The position numbers and the translations under genes are program-made. The notes below the pieces were generated by a model. It was given only the letters and a program-made list of their open reading frames with translations. It did not search any database and was not told where the DNA came from. From Shouchella xiaoxiensis (GTDB lineage: Bacteria > Bacillota > Bacilli > Bacillales > Bacillaceae_D), in assembly GCF_016907895.1 (NCBI RefSeq), contig NZ_JAFBCV010000003.1, positions 124,001 through 188,000 on the forward strand: 64,000 bases of DNA, given 5' to 3'. Of this stretch, positions 38,981-47,784 are shown in pieces; within the stretch, counting starts at the first letter, position 1, and every line of letters starts with the position of its first letter.

Positions 38981-39793
38981 ATGAAGTACTTACAGAATAA
39001 ACGGATTGCACTAACCGCATCTCGTAAGACAGAGGAGATGCAAGAATTAATTAAGAAGCAAGGAGGAGAAAGCCGGGTTCGGTCGATGCAAGGTACAGTT
39101 ATTGAAGATTCCGCTGTCATCAAAAAACTCATTTTCGACAGTTTGGATGTTACGATTGATTGGTTTATTTTCACGACTGGTATTGGAATTGAAACCTTCT
39201 TACAACATGCTGATGAGCTAGGAGTAAAAGATAAATTTGTGGATAAACTTAGGAAAACCAATGTAGCGGTTAGAGGGTATAAGGCGGTAGCCGTACTTAA
39301 TAAAGAACAGGTTCCCTTCGAACTCGTTTCAGATGATGGGACAACAAAGCAGTTATTACAGAAATTAGAATCATACAGCTTTAAAGGAAAAAAGGTTGTT
39401 GTCCAGCTTTATGGAATTCGATCACCGGAACTGGAATTATTTTTTCGTGAACAACAAGCAGAATTGACAATCTGGTTACCTTATCACCATCATGCTCCAA
39501 ATCAAGATATAGCAGATCAGTTACTAAACGAGCTTTTAGAAGAGGAATGTTATGATGCAATTTGCTTCACTTCTGCATTGCAAGTAAAGGCATTGTTTGC
39601 ATGTGCAAAGGCTCGTGGCCTTGAACAAGCTTTAATTTCATGTTTAGAAACTGCTGTCCTTGCGACAGCAGTCGGAAAAGTAACGGCCGAAGCATTAACA
39701 GAGTCTGGAGTGTCTCGTGTGTTGTTTCCAGAAAAAGAAAGAATGGGCGCAATGGTCATACACTTAGGAAAATACATTGACCAAAGAAGATGA
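38981..39793 (+). CDS. HemD-like uroporphyrinogen-III synthase family protein
   Basis: The 270-residue protein has the two-domain HEM4 layout: [20 protein letters not shown] at the start, the [17 protein letters not shown] segment, [17 protein letters not shown], and [19 protein letters not shown] near the C-terminus. Sequence conservation in this family is low. It stands alone, outside any hem cluster, divergent from sigK; a role in haem synthesis or in sirohaem-linked nitrate metabolism are both possible. AGGGGAGG precedes the ATG. Confidence 0.78.
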   Translation: MKYLQNKRIALTASRKTEEMQELIKKQGGESRVRSMQGTVIEDSAVIKKLIFDSLDVTIDWFIFTTGIGIETFLQHADELGVKDKFVDKLRKTNVAVRGYKAVAVLNKEQVPFELVSDDGTTKQLLQKLESYSFKGKKVVVQLYGIRSPELELFFREQQAELTIWLPYHHHAPNQDIADQLLNELLEEECYDAICFTSALQVKALFACAKARGLEQALISCLETAVLATAVGKVTAEALTESGVSRVLFPEKERMGAMVIHLGKYIDQRR

Positions 39794-39829
39794 AAAACGT
39801 GTTGTCTGATTTAGACAACACGTTTTTTT
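39793..39829. terminator. Bidirectional terminator between HemD-like and BCCT genes
   Basis: AAAAACGTGTTGTCT and AGACAACACGTTTTTTT flank a 5-base loop. Confidence 0.9.
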
Positions 39830-41514
39830 ATTCTTTTTTAGGAGGTTTATTTGTTTTGTATTTTTTCTTTCTAGCTTTTTTCTCATTTAATTTTTTTTCT
39901 GGGCGTTCTTCGTTTTTCTTCTTTTTTCGTTCTTCCTTCAACCGTTTCTTTTCAGCACGTTCTTGCTTGCTTTTAAATTGCCGTAACTCAGCAATTTCAC
40001 GGAGCAGGCGTCTTTGGTTGACTTCTTTTTTTAAGTGTTCATGACGCAACGCTTTAAACAATGAGATAACCATCAGAAGCATAATAATGGAAAATGGAAA
40101 AGCAACGACTATCATTGTATTTTGTAAACCTTGTAAGCCACCACTATACAAAAGAACAGCAGCCGTAGTTGACATCAGGATACCCCATAAAATTTTAATT
40201 TTTGTTGGGGGATTAAGTGAACCATTTGTTGACTGACTTCCTAAAACATGGGTTGCTGAATCCGCGGACGTGATGAAAAAGACAGCGACTAAGAAAATGG
40301 TAATGTATGAAGTGATCGTACTAAACGGCATCGTCTCTAAAACACCGAATAGGGCTTCCTCTTCAGCTAAGCTCGAAATGGCTGCAATTCCTTGTGACTC
40401 AATTGAAATAGCTGTACCACCTAGAAAGGAGAACCAAACGAAGCCAACTATTGGTGGAACGAGTAATACGCCAATGACAAATTCTCTCAGTGTACGTCCG
40501 CGTGATACGCGTGCAATAAATGTTCCAACGTAAGGGGACCAAGCCATCCACCATGCCCAGTAAAAAAGAGTCCAGGCATTAATCCATTCGCGGTGTTCTG
40601 AGCTATTTGGGGCGATATTAAAGCTTAACTCAGGTAATGATTGAATATACTGTCCGAGTGTATTTGTAAACAAATTGAGTGAGTAAAGTGAGGCGCCAAA
40701 AACCATAAAAAACAATAACATTAACATGATTAAAATCATATTCATGCTGCTTAATATACGAATGCCTTTGTCTAAACCAGTGCTTGCGGAAATTAAAAAC
40801 AAGATGGTAATGACAATAATGATAACAAGTTGCAAACCAAAACTATTCGGGAATTCTGTTAGAAAGGAAATGCCACCGTTCATTTGCGCAGCACCGAAAC
40901 CCAGAGTCGTAGCAATTCCTGATAATGTAGCCACAATAGCAATAACATCAATTATTTGACCCCAAAATCCTTTAGGGTTAATGAGTGGAGAAAGAGTAGC
41001 ACTTATTAAGCCAGGCATATCTTTCCGGAAGTTAAAATAAGCAAGACAGATAGCGACAATGGCATAAATCGCCCAACCATGAAAACCCCAGTGTAAGAAG
41101 ACATACTTTAACGATTCCAATGCAGCTTGACCAGTGTTTTCATCTGCAGTTGGAGCTTCAATTGCATAGTGAGCGATCGGCTCTGCCGCACCAAAAAAGA
41201 GAAGTCCTACGCCAAGACCAGCACTGAAAAGAAAAGCAAACCAAGTTAAGTAGCTATACTCAGGCCTGTCGTCTTCTTTTCCTAGACGTAATTTTCCAAA
41301 CGGACTCACAACAAAAAAACAAGCAGACTAACAAAAAGATTGTTACAACAATTAAGTAATACCAACCAAAAACATCAGCAATGAAATTACGCACTGTAGC
41401 AGTTACAGATTCGAGCTGAGAAGGAAACAGTATACCTATTCCAACGAAGATAACTAATATTCCAAGTGTCCAATAAAAAACATTTGTCAGTTTACCGACA
41501 GGTTTATTCTCCAA
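39828..41514 (-). pseudogene. BCCT-family betaine/choline transporter split by a frameshift
   Basis: Two minus-strand frames join to one BCCT protein. From TTG 41514 (after AAGGAG) the first frame encodes about 68 residues with TM1 and FGWYYLIVVTIFLLVCLFF, then goes out of frame. The second frame continues exactly with VVSPFGKLRLGKEDDRPEY and the BCCT core to 39828. The break is a run of seven T (41313-41319 on the plus strand as A7); six would restore about 561 codons. BCCT motifs such as FSAGLGVGLLFFGAAEP and FYWAWWMAWSPYVGTFIARV are intact. The C-terminal 75 residues are extremely rich in Lys/Arg/Glu, like an osmosensing tail. The promoter looks good. It may be a sequencing error, a recent mutation, or slippage. 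Confidence 0.9.
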
Positions 41515-41559
41515 TTAAAAATCTCCTTACCTTTATATGTATTAAATGGGCATAAGCAG

Positions 41560-41588
41560 ATTATAAAGATCAAACGTCCCGATGTCTA
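41560..41588 (-). promoter_or_regulatory. SigA-type promoter of the BCCT gene
   Basis: On the minus strand TAGACA (41588-41583) and TATAAT (41565-41560) are 17 bases apart, about 50 bases upstream of the TTG start. Confidence 0.8.
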
Positions 41589-41772
41589 TTTTTATTAAAG
41601 AACATAACCGCAAAACAGAAATGGTTTTATAATTAAGAATTGAAAGAATTATTCTAGTAAGAAATCAACTAATAACTAGTAGAATACCGTGTAGTCCACA
41701 CAAGCGATTCTCGCGAGAGATTCATATTATTTAAGAGCTGCAATTATGCGGTGAAAAAAGAGGAGGGAGTAA

Positions 41773-43356
<1,584 letters not shown>

Positions 43357-43373
43357 TTCAATCGGAAAAAAAG

Positions 43374-43399
43374 AAGCTTACCTTATTAGGTGAGCTTTT
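43374..43399 (+). terminator. Terminator after the collagen-like gene
   Basis: AAGCTTACC pairs with GGTGAGCTT around TTATTA, then TTT. Confidence 0.8.
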
Positions 43400-43411
43400 T
43401 ACTAATTCAAA

Positions 43412-43440
43412 TTGACGAACGCACGTTCCGTGATTATACT
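43412..43440 (+). promoter_or_regulatory. SigA promoter with an embedded LexA-type box
   Basis: TTGACG (43412-43417) and TATACT (43435-43440) are 17 bases apart. The spacer holds CGAACGCACGTTCC (43416-43429), which fits the Bacillus LexA (DinR) consensus CGAACRNRYGTTYG at 13 of 14 positions. A repressor bound there would block the promoter of the small gene at 43462. Confidence 0.75.
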
Positions 43441-43461
43441 TAGATAAAGGAGGGAAGCATC

Positions 43462-43692
43462 ATGGAACATTTATTAACCAAAGCTGCACGTGATCGGAAA
43501 CAGGTTGAAATTATCTATGAAGCAAAGAATAAAAAATTATCACAACGTTTGGTAACGGTTTACACTCTAACTACGACGCATCTTTTTTGTTTCTGTCACT
43601 TAAAGCAAGCGTTTAGAGCATTTTCAATTGAACAGATCTTATCATGTTCGAATGTACAAGATAATTCTAATAAGAATCGTTTTAGCCTTTAG
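43462..43692 (+). CDS. Small WYL-like protein, probably SOS-regulated
   Basis: The 76-residue protein has a pattern seen in stand-alone WYL-type domains: KAARDRKQVEIIYEAKN, then a strand ending TVYTL, and FCFCHLKQAFRAFSIEQIL, corresponding to the Cys/Arg-rich C-terminal half of the domain. WYL domains sense nucleic acid or nucleotide ligands in several DNA-damage regulators. No DNA-binding domain is attached. A strong AAAGGAGGG precedes the ATG. The LexA-type box in its promoter suggests induction by DNA damage. Its stop overlaps thiD (converging) by 11 bases. Family assignment is moderate. Confidence 0.7.
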   Translation: MEHLLTKAARDRKQVEIIYEAKNKKLSQRLVTVYTLTTTHLFCFCHLKQAFRAFSIEQILSCSNVQDNSNKNRFSL

Positions 43693-44524
43693 TGTTGTAC
43701 TGTGTAGGTAATCCTTGCATTCGGTGTGCCCAATGGTTTGTTGGACCATATCCATTACCAAGGTTTAAGGACCAATAGATAGCGTCTGCAGTAAATTGTT
43801 TAGCTTTATGAACAGATTGGTAGATGGATGATCCTTTTGCTAGTTCTGCACAAAGAGCTGCTGAAAAAGTACAGCCTGTACCGTGTGTATGCTTCGTATC
43901 GGTACGAGGCGCCTCAAATACTATAATACCTTCACTCGTGCTGTAGAACACGTCTACAGCGTCCCCTGCTAAGCTACCACCCTTAATGATTGCACTTTTT
44001 GCTCCGAGTTCTTTTACAATACGTGTCGCTGCTTTTTTCATATCCTCAACTGTCTCAATTTTCATCTCTATTAAATCTTCTGCTTCAGCAATATTTGGTG
44101 TAACAATACTTGATACTGCTACAAGTGTATCTCTTAAAGTGGCACGAACATGTTTCTCAAGAAGTGGATCACCATTTTTGGCCATCATAACGGGATCACA
44201 AACATAAGTGACTAAATGATGTTCTTCTAGTTTTTCTTTTAATAAAGCCATCATGTCAGGCTGGGCAATCATTCCTGTTTTAATGGCATTAGGGTATATA
44301 TCACTCATAACAGCGTAAAATTGTTTTTCGATGAATTCAATTGGTAAATCATGAATAGCTTGTACACCGGTCGTATTTTGTGCAACAAGTGAAGTAATTA
44401 CACTCATGCCATAGACTTCAAGCTCTTGAAATGTTTTTAAATCAGCTTGAATTCCTGCTCCTCCGGTCGGGTCTGTTCCTGCAATTGTTAAAGCTCGATA
44501 AACAGAGTTCAAAATAGATGACAT
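43682..44524 (-). CDS. thiD: Hydroxymethylpyrimidine/phosphomethylpyrimidine kinase
   Basis: ThiD phosphorylates HMP and HMP-P for thiamine synthesis. The 280-residue ribokinase-fold protein has ALTIAGTDPTGGAGIQADLK at the start, VCDPVMMAKNGDPLL, TPNIAEAEDLI, and the catalytic DTKHTHGTGCTFSAALCAEL. A close homologue, pyridoxine kinase PdxK, exists, but the TPP riboswitch upstream supports ThiD. AAAGGATG lies before the ATG. Confidence 0.93.
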   Translation of the reverse strand: MSSILNSVYRALTIAGTDPTGGAGIQADLKTFQELEVYGMSVITSLVAQNTTGVQAIHDLPIEFIEKQFYAVMSDIYPNAIKTGMIAQPDMMALLKEKLEEHHLVTYVCDPVMMAKNGDPLLEKHVRATLRDTLVAVSSIVTPNIAEAEDLIEMKIETVEDMKKAATRIVKELGAKSAIIKGGSLAGDAVDVFYSTSEGIIVFEAPRTDTKHTHGTGCTFSAALCAELAKGSSIYQSVHKAKQFTADAIYWSLNLGNGYGPTNHWAHRMQGLPTQYNTKG

Positions 44525-44533
44525 CCTTTCAAA

Positions 44534-44571
44534 TAAAAAACAGTCGCCCGTTTATTAAGAGGCGACTGTTC
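44534..44571 (-). terminator. Riboswitch-linked terminator before thiD
   Basis: On the minus strand AACAGTCGCC and GGGCGACTGTT form a stem followed by TTTTTATTT, just upstream of the thiD ribosome site. It is the expression platform of the TPP riboswitch. Confidence 0.88.
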
Positions 44572-44599
44572 TAACAAAGAATGAACTTCTTTGCTTGTC

Positions 44600-44693
44600 C
44601 ACTTCCCTACGCTAGTGTTAACTAGATCAGGTTGAAGAGTTAAAGGTTAAAAAAACCTTCTCTCAGCTTAAACGCACCCCTAGTGGAATATAT
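44600..44693 (-). promoter_or_regulatory. TPP riboswitch
   Basis: On the minus strand the thi-box elements are clear: CTAGGGGTGC at the 5' end, GCTGAGAGAAGG, then CCTGATCTAGTTAACACTAG and CGTAGGGAAGTGG. Thiamine pyrophosphate binding should favour the terminator downstream and reduce thiD expression. Confidence 0.95.
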
Positions 44694-44711
44694 TAACCTT
44701 ATGTGAAGCTC

Positions 44712-44987
44712 CTATTCGTTAACCGCATCTTTCAATTGTTTACCTGGTTTGAAAGCTGGGTTTTTAGTTGCTGCAATTTCAATTTCCTCACCAGTTTGTG
44801 GGTTACGGCCTTTTCTAGCAGAACGCTCTCTAACTTCAAAGCTCCCGAAACCTACTAGTTGTACTTTTCCACCATTCACAAGGGAATTAGTGATTCCTTC
44901 AAATACAGCGTCCACTGCTTTTGAAGCATCCTTTTTAGAAATTTCTGCTTGCTCTGAAACGGCATTGATTAGATCTGTTTTGTTCAT
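44712..44987 (-). CDS. HU family DNA-binding protein
   Basis: The 91-residue histone-like protein has the HU start [20 protein letters not shown], the core [20 protein letters not shown], the arm segment [20 protein letters not shown] and the end [12 protein letters not shown]. It bends DNA non-specifically and is normally abundant. This position, between thiD and pssA, is not that of B. subtilis hbs, so it may be an extra copy. AAAAGGAG precedes the ATG at 44987 and the leader is over 100 bases long. Confidence 0.95.
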   Translation of the reverse strand: MNKTDLINAVSEQAEISKKDASKAVDAVFEGITNSLVNGGKVQLVGFGSFEVRERSARKGRNPQTGEEIEIAATKNPAFKPGKQLKDAVNE

Positions 44988-45096
44988 CTGTAAAAACTCC
45001 TTTTCTAAACTTAAAATAAGCCTATTATTCCTAAAAGAGAATAATATGTATGCTTTTAATCGCTTATGGAAGCGGGCAGCGGAACTGCCTGCCCTT

Positions 45097-45125
45097 AATT
45101 TACTCATGAATTCTATTGGTGTCAA
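45097..45125 (-). promoter_or_regulatory. SigA promoter of the HU gene
   Basis: On the minus strand TTGACA (45125-45120) and TAAATT (45102-45097) have 17-base spacing. The transcript would begin about 100 bases before the start codon, with a GC-rich hairpin (GGGCAG/CTGCCC) at its 5' end and an 8-bp AT-rich hairpin near 45023-45046. Confidence 0.75.
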
Positions 45126-45227
45126 GCCATACGTCGTATTTTTACGCGTATTCTGGCGAAAGATACACCATATTTACCATTTTTCAATAAGAAAATGCAC
45201 AATTCCATCAGGTAGTGTCTTTAAACA

Positions 45228-45767
45228 TCACCCTTTTTTTACCCGAATATTACTAATCATGAGTCCTGATAAAGAAATCATAATTGCAATATAAACGACT
45301 GGAGATAACGTATCGTTAAATAAAGTCAAGAAAGCTAATATGCACCCTGCCGCTGTAATCGGTAACCCGATAAATTCATTGGGAGAATCGGTAATATTGA
45401 AGCGTGCCAAGCGAAGCGCGCCACATAGGATGAATAAGACAACAGCAGTGCCGCCAATGATCGTTAAAGGCATTAGGCTAGCTTGTTGTACAAGAAGGGC
45501 AGGAGCTACACCGAACGAAACAAGATCACTAAGAGAATCAAGTTGTTTACCTAACTCTGTTTCAATTCTTAACTTACGAGCAACAAGACCATCAAATCGA
45601 TCAAATAAAGCAGCAATCGCAATGAATAAAAAACCATACCATATGCTTCCTTGAAAAATAAACATGATAGCAGTAATCCCAAAACCTAAATTAATCAGTG
45701 TTAAAATATTGGCTAGCTGTCCTTTTATTTTTTTTCTAGTTAAATCAAGCTGATTTAATAGAAACAC
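45228..45767 (-). CDS. pssA: CDP-diacylglycerol-serine O-phosphatidyltransferase
   Basis: PssA makes phosphatidylserine from CDP-DAG and serine. The 179-residue polytopic protein has the CDP-alcohol phosphotransferase signature DRFDGLVARKLRIETELGK followed by the second acidic pair in QLDSLSD, and several hydrophobic helices. It starts with GTG at 45767, after AAGAGGTGA. psd, the next enzyme of the pathway, is divergently transcribed from the same intergenic region. Confidence 0.93.
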   Translation of the reverse strand: MFLLNQLDLTRKKIKGQLANILTLINLGFGITAIMFIFQGSIWYGFLFIAIAALFDRFDGLVARKLRIETELGKQLDSLSDLVSFGVAPALLVQQASLMPLTIIGGTAVVLFILCGALRLARFNITDSPNEFIGLPITAAGCILAFLTLFNDTLSPVVYIAIMISLSGLMISNIRVKKG

Positions 45768-45799
45768 GTATGAATCACCTCTTTTCGAGTTTAATTACG

Positions 45800-45822
45800 T
45801 GGTATAATACCAAAGTATACCA
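45800..45822. promoter_or_regulatory. Face-to-face divergent promoters of pssA and psd
   Basis: TGGTATAAT on the plus strand (core 45803-45808) and TGGTATACT on the minus strand (core 45819-45814) are both extended -10 elements. They lie in a dyad, TGGTATA (45800-45806) and TATACCA (45816-45822), separated by 9 bases. Polymerase could occupy only one side at a time. Confidence 0.65.
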
Positions 45823-45866
45823 TACATTCGTATTGAATGATTTAAAAATGGCTAAAGGTGATTAAT

Positions 45867-46640
45867 TTGAAAAGAAAAATGTTTCAACTGTGTATTGAGC
45901 TTACAAATCGAAAGTGGAGTTCATTTCTTATTAAACAATTCGCTAAATCAAAAGCGAGTAGACTTTTAATTCCTACGTTCATAAAAACATTCCAGTTAAA
46001 TATGGATGAATCGTTTTACGATAAAAAAGATTTTAAGAGTTTACACGCGTTGTTCACCCGTCCTTTAAAGACTGACGTACGTCCTGTTGCAGCTGGGCAG
46101 AATATTGTGGTCTCTCCAGTAGACGGCGTTTGTGAGGAAAGAGGGATCATTGAAGAGGGAGCTACTTTTAAAGTGAAAGGGCAACTTTATTCGCTTAGCG
46201 ACATGTTAGGTTCAGAGCATGAAGGAAGAAAATATGAAGAAGGCTACTATGTTATTTTTTACTTAAGTCCGCGTGATTATCATCGAATTCATAGCCCCTT
46301 TGAATGCATTGTAAAAGAGTCTAAGCTGTTAGGAAATCGATCCTATCCTGTAAATCAATTAGGTTTACTTTACGGAAAACAACCGCTGTCGTTAAATTAT
46401 CGTCAAGTTAACTACCTATACCGTAACAACAACGTTACCGCCATGATTGAGGTGGGCGCAATGAATATTAATACGATTGTTCGAACGAAAAAAGAAGCAG
46501 ATTGGGATAAGGCAGAAGAAGTAGGGCATTTCTCATTCGGTTCCACTGTCATTTTGCTATTTGAAAAAAATTCATTTCATCCTACACTTACGCAGTTAGA
46601 GGTGAAAATGGGAGAAGAAATTGGCCACTTTACTTCATAG
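45867..46640 (+). CDS. psd: Phosphatidylserine decarboxylase proenzyme
   Basis: Psd converts phosphatidylserine to phosphatidylethanolamine. The 257-residue protein has VSPVDGVCEERG, YYVIFYLSPRDYHRIHSP and the self-cleavage motif (GHFSFGSTVILLF, with FGST in place of the common LGST) where serine becomes the pyruvoyl group. TTG at 45867 follows AAAGGTGA; the GTG at 45858 overlaps this site. Confidence 0.92.
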   Translation: MKRKMFQLCIELTNRKWSSFLIKQFAKSKASRLLIPTFIKTFQLNMDESFYDKKDFKSLHALFTRPLKTDVRPVAAGQNIVVSPVDGVCEERGIIEEGATFKVKGQLYSLSDMLGSEHEGRKYEEGYYVIFYLSPRDYHRIHSPFECIVKESKLLGNRSYPVNQLGLLYGKQPLSLNYRQVNYLYRNNNVTAMIEVGAMNINTIVRTKKEADWDKAEEVGHFSFGSTVILLFEKNSFHPTLTQLEVKMGEEIGHFTS

Positions 46641-46643
46641 AAA

Positions 46644-46669
46644 AAAGACTTGCGAATTCGCAAGTCTTT
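46644..46669. terminator. Bidirectional terminator between psd and mrpG
   Basis: AAAGACTTGCGAA and TTCGCAAGTCTTT make a perfect 26-base palindrome; it touches the mrpG stop codon. Confidence 0.88.
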
Positions 46670-47036
46670 ATTCATTTTTTGCCGGAGAAGATTTTTCATT
46701 GTCGTAATAAGGCTTCATCTCATCTCTTACAGAGCTCTTATCCATTGGAACTCCAATACGATAAGCTGACCGGGAGATAAGGAGCGCTGCAACAGGGGTT
46801 GTCAAAAAAACAAATAGAATCGTCAACAAGATTTTTCCGATGAACATATTGTGTTCAATAAGAAAATAAATAAATGTTGCTGACATAATCAAAATGACGC
46901 TAGCAGTTGCGTTCTTCCCAGTTGCATGTAAACGAGAATAGACATCAGGGAACCGAATGATGCCTAAGCCGGCACCAAAACTAAAGATCGTACCGACGCT
47001 TGCAAGGATGACAATTGTCCACTCAATCGCGGTCAA
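46668..47036 (-). CDS. mrpG: Mrp Na+/H+ antiporter subunit G
   Basis: A 122-residue membrane protein with three hydrophobic helices and the PhaG/MnhG family core FGAGLGIIRFPDVYSRLHATGK cut here to its key part IIRFPDVYSRLHATGK, followed by TTPVAALLISRSAYR. It is the last gene of the seven-gene Mrp operon. The complex exchanges cytoplasmic Na+ for protons and is central to alkali and salt tolerance. It overlaps mrpF by 14 bases. Confidence 0.94.
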   Translation of the reverse strand: MTAIEWTIVILASVGTIFSFGAGLGIIRFPDVYSRLHATGKNATASVILIMSATFIYFLIEHNMFIGKILLTILFVFLTTPVAALLISRSAYRIGVPMDKSSVRDEMKPYYDNEKSSPAKNE

Positions 47037-47298
47037 ATAAAGTCCCCCTTTCTAAAAACTTCGCTAAAGCAATTGAACCAATAAAAGCAAGGATTGCTAT
47101 AACGAGCACAACCTCAGTGTACGCAATGGTATCTTGGATAATCATTAAAATCCCCACAAAACCAATGAGCATTAAGCCTAGAGTATCTAGAGCTGCAATT
47201 CGATCAGATAAAGTAGGACCAATGAGGACTCGAATGACACAGAGCAGGGCTCCTACGCATTTTGCGACTAAAATCCATGATAAGATCGTCTCAAACAT
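47023..47298 (-). CDS. mrpF: Mrp Na+/H+ antiporter subunit F
   Basis: A 91-residue protein with three helices and the family pattern RVLIGPTLSDRIAALDTLG. In B. subtilis MrpF (MnhF) is also linked to cholate and Na+ efflux. Its ATG shares one base with the mrpE stop codon (TAATG). Confidence 0.94.
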   Translation of the reverse strand: MFETILSWILVAKCVGALLCVIRVLIGPTLSDRIAALDTLGLMLIGFVGILMIIQDTIAYTEVVLVIAILAFIGSIALAKFLERGTLFDRD

Positions 47299-47777
47299 TA
47301 TCTTCGAGTCACCTCCAGAATGCTTTTTTCAAATGTGTTTTGGACCGAGTCAATAATTCCCTCACGGTCTCTTGCATCAAGGGCATGGACAAAAATGACG
47401 TTATTATCCAATGAGAATTCAATGGACAGTGTGCCTGGTGTTAATGTCATCATTACAGCAAATAATGTTTTTTCAGCATCTGTTTCTAATTTTGTTGGAA
47501 CGGCTACAATACCTGGAGCAACATCCATTTTAGGACTAAATGCAGCTTTCAATACGACGACATTAGCAATTGCAAGTTCCTTAGCAAAGATGAGCATAAG
47601 TTTCAACAAAGCAAGCACTCTAGAAAAATAAAATTCATACCCTTTAAAACGAATTAAGACAAGGACTACAAAAAAACCGATTGTAAATCCAATAACAAAA
47701 TCAACAATTGTGAAGCTGTTCTGAAACAGCATCCACACGATGGCAATTATTACGTTAATTAATAATTGAAAGGCCAT
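47298..47777 (-). CDS. mrpE: Mrp Na+/H+ antiporter subunit E
   Basis: A 159-residue MnhE-type protein: two N-terminal helices, then the soluble part with ANVVVLKAAFSPKMDVAPGI and LTPGTLSIEF, VHALDARD. MrpE is needed for full complex assembly in Bacillus. The ATG follows GGGGGAG and lies 7 bases after the mrpD stop. Confidence 0.94.
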   Translation of the reverse strand: MAFQLLINVIIAIVWMLFQNSFTIVDFVIGFTIGFFVVLVLIRFKGYEFYFSRVLALLKLMLIFAKELAIANVVVLKAAFSPKMDVAPGIVAVPTKLETDAEKTLFAVMMTLTPGTLSIEFSLDNNVIFVHALDARDREGIIDSVQNTFEKSILEVTRR

Positions 47778-47784
47778 GGTATAT

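Noticed and set aside
38863-39261. Upstream extension of the sigK reading frame to 39261
   Set aside because: The extra part is antisense to the HemD-like gene; the true start has GGAGGTGA and the SigK pro-sequence.
41709-41718. TCTCGCGAGA palindrome before the collagen-like gene as an operator, and CATATTATT as a SigK -10
   Set aside because: The palindrome is short and unsupported, and no proper SigK -35 or exact CATANNNTA was found.
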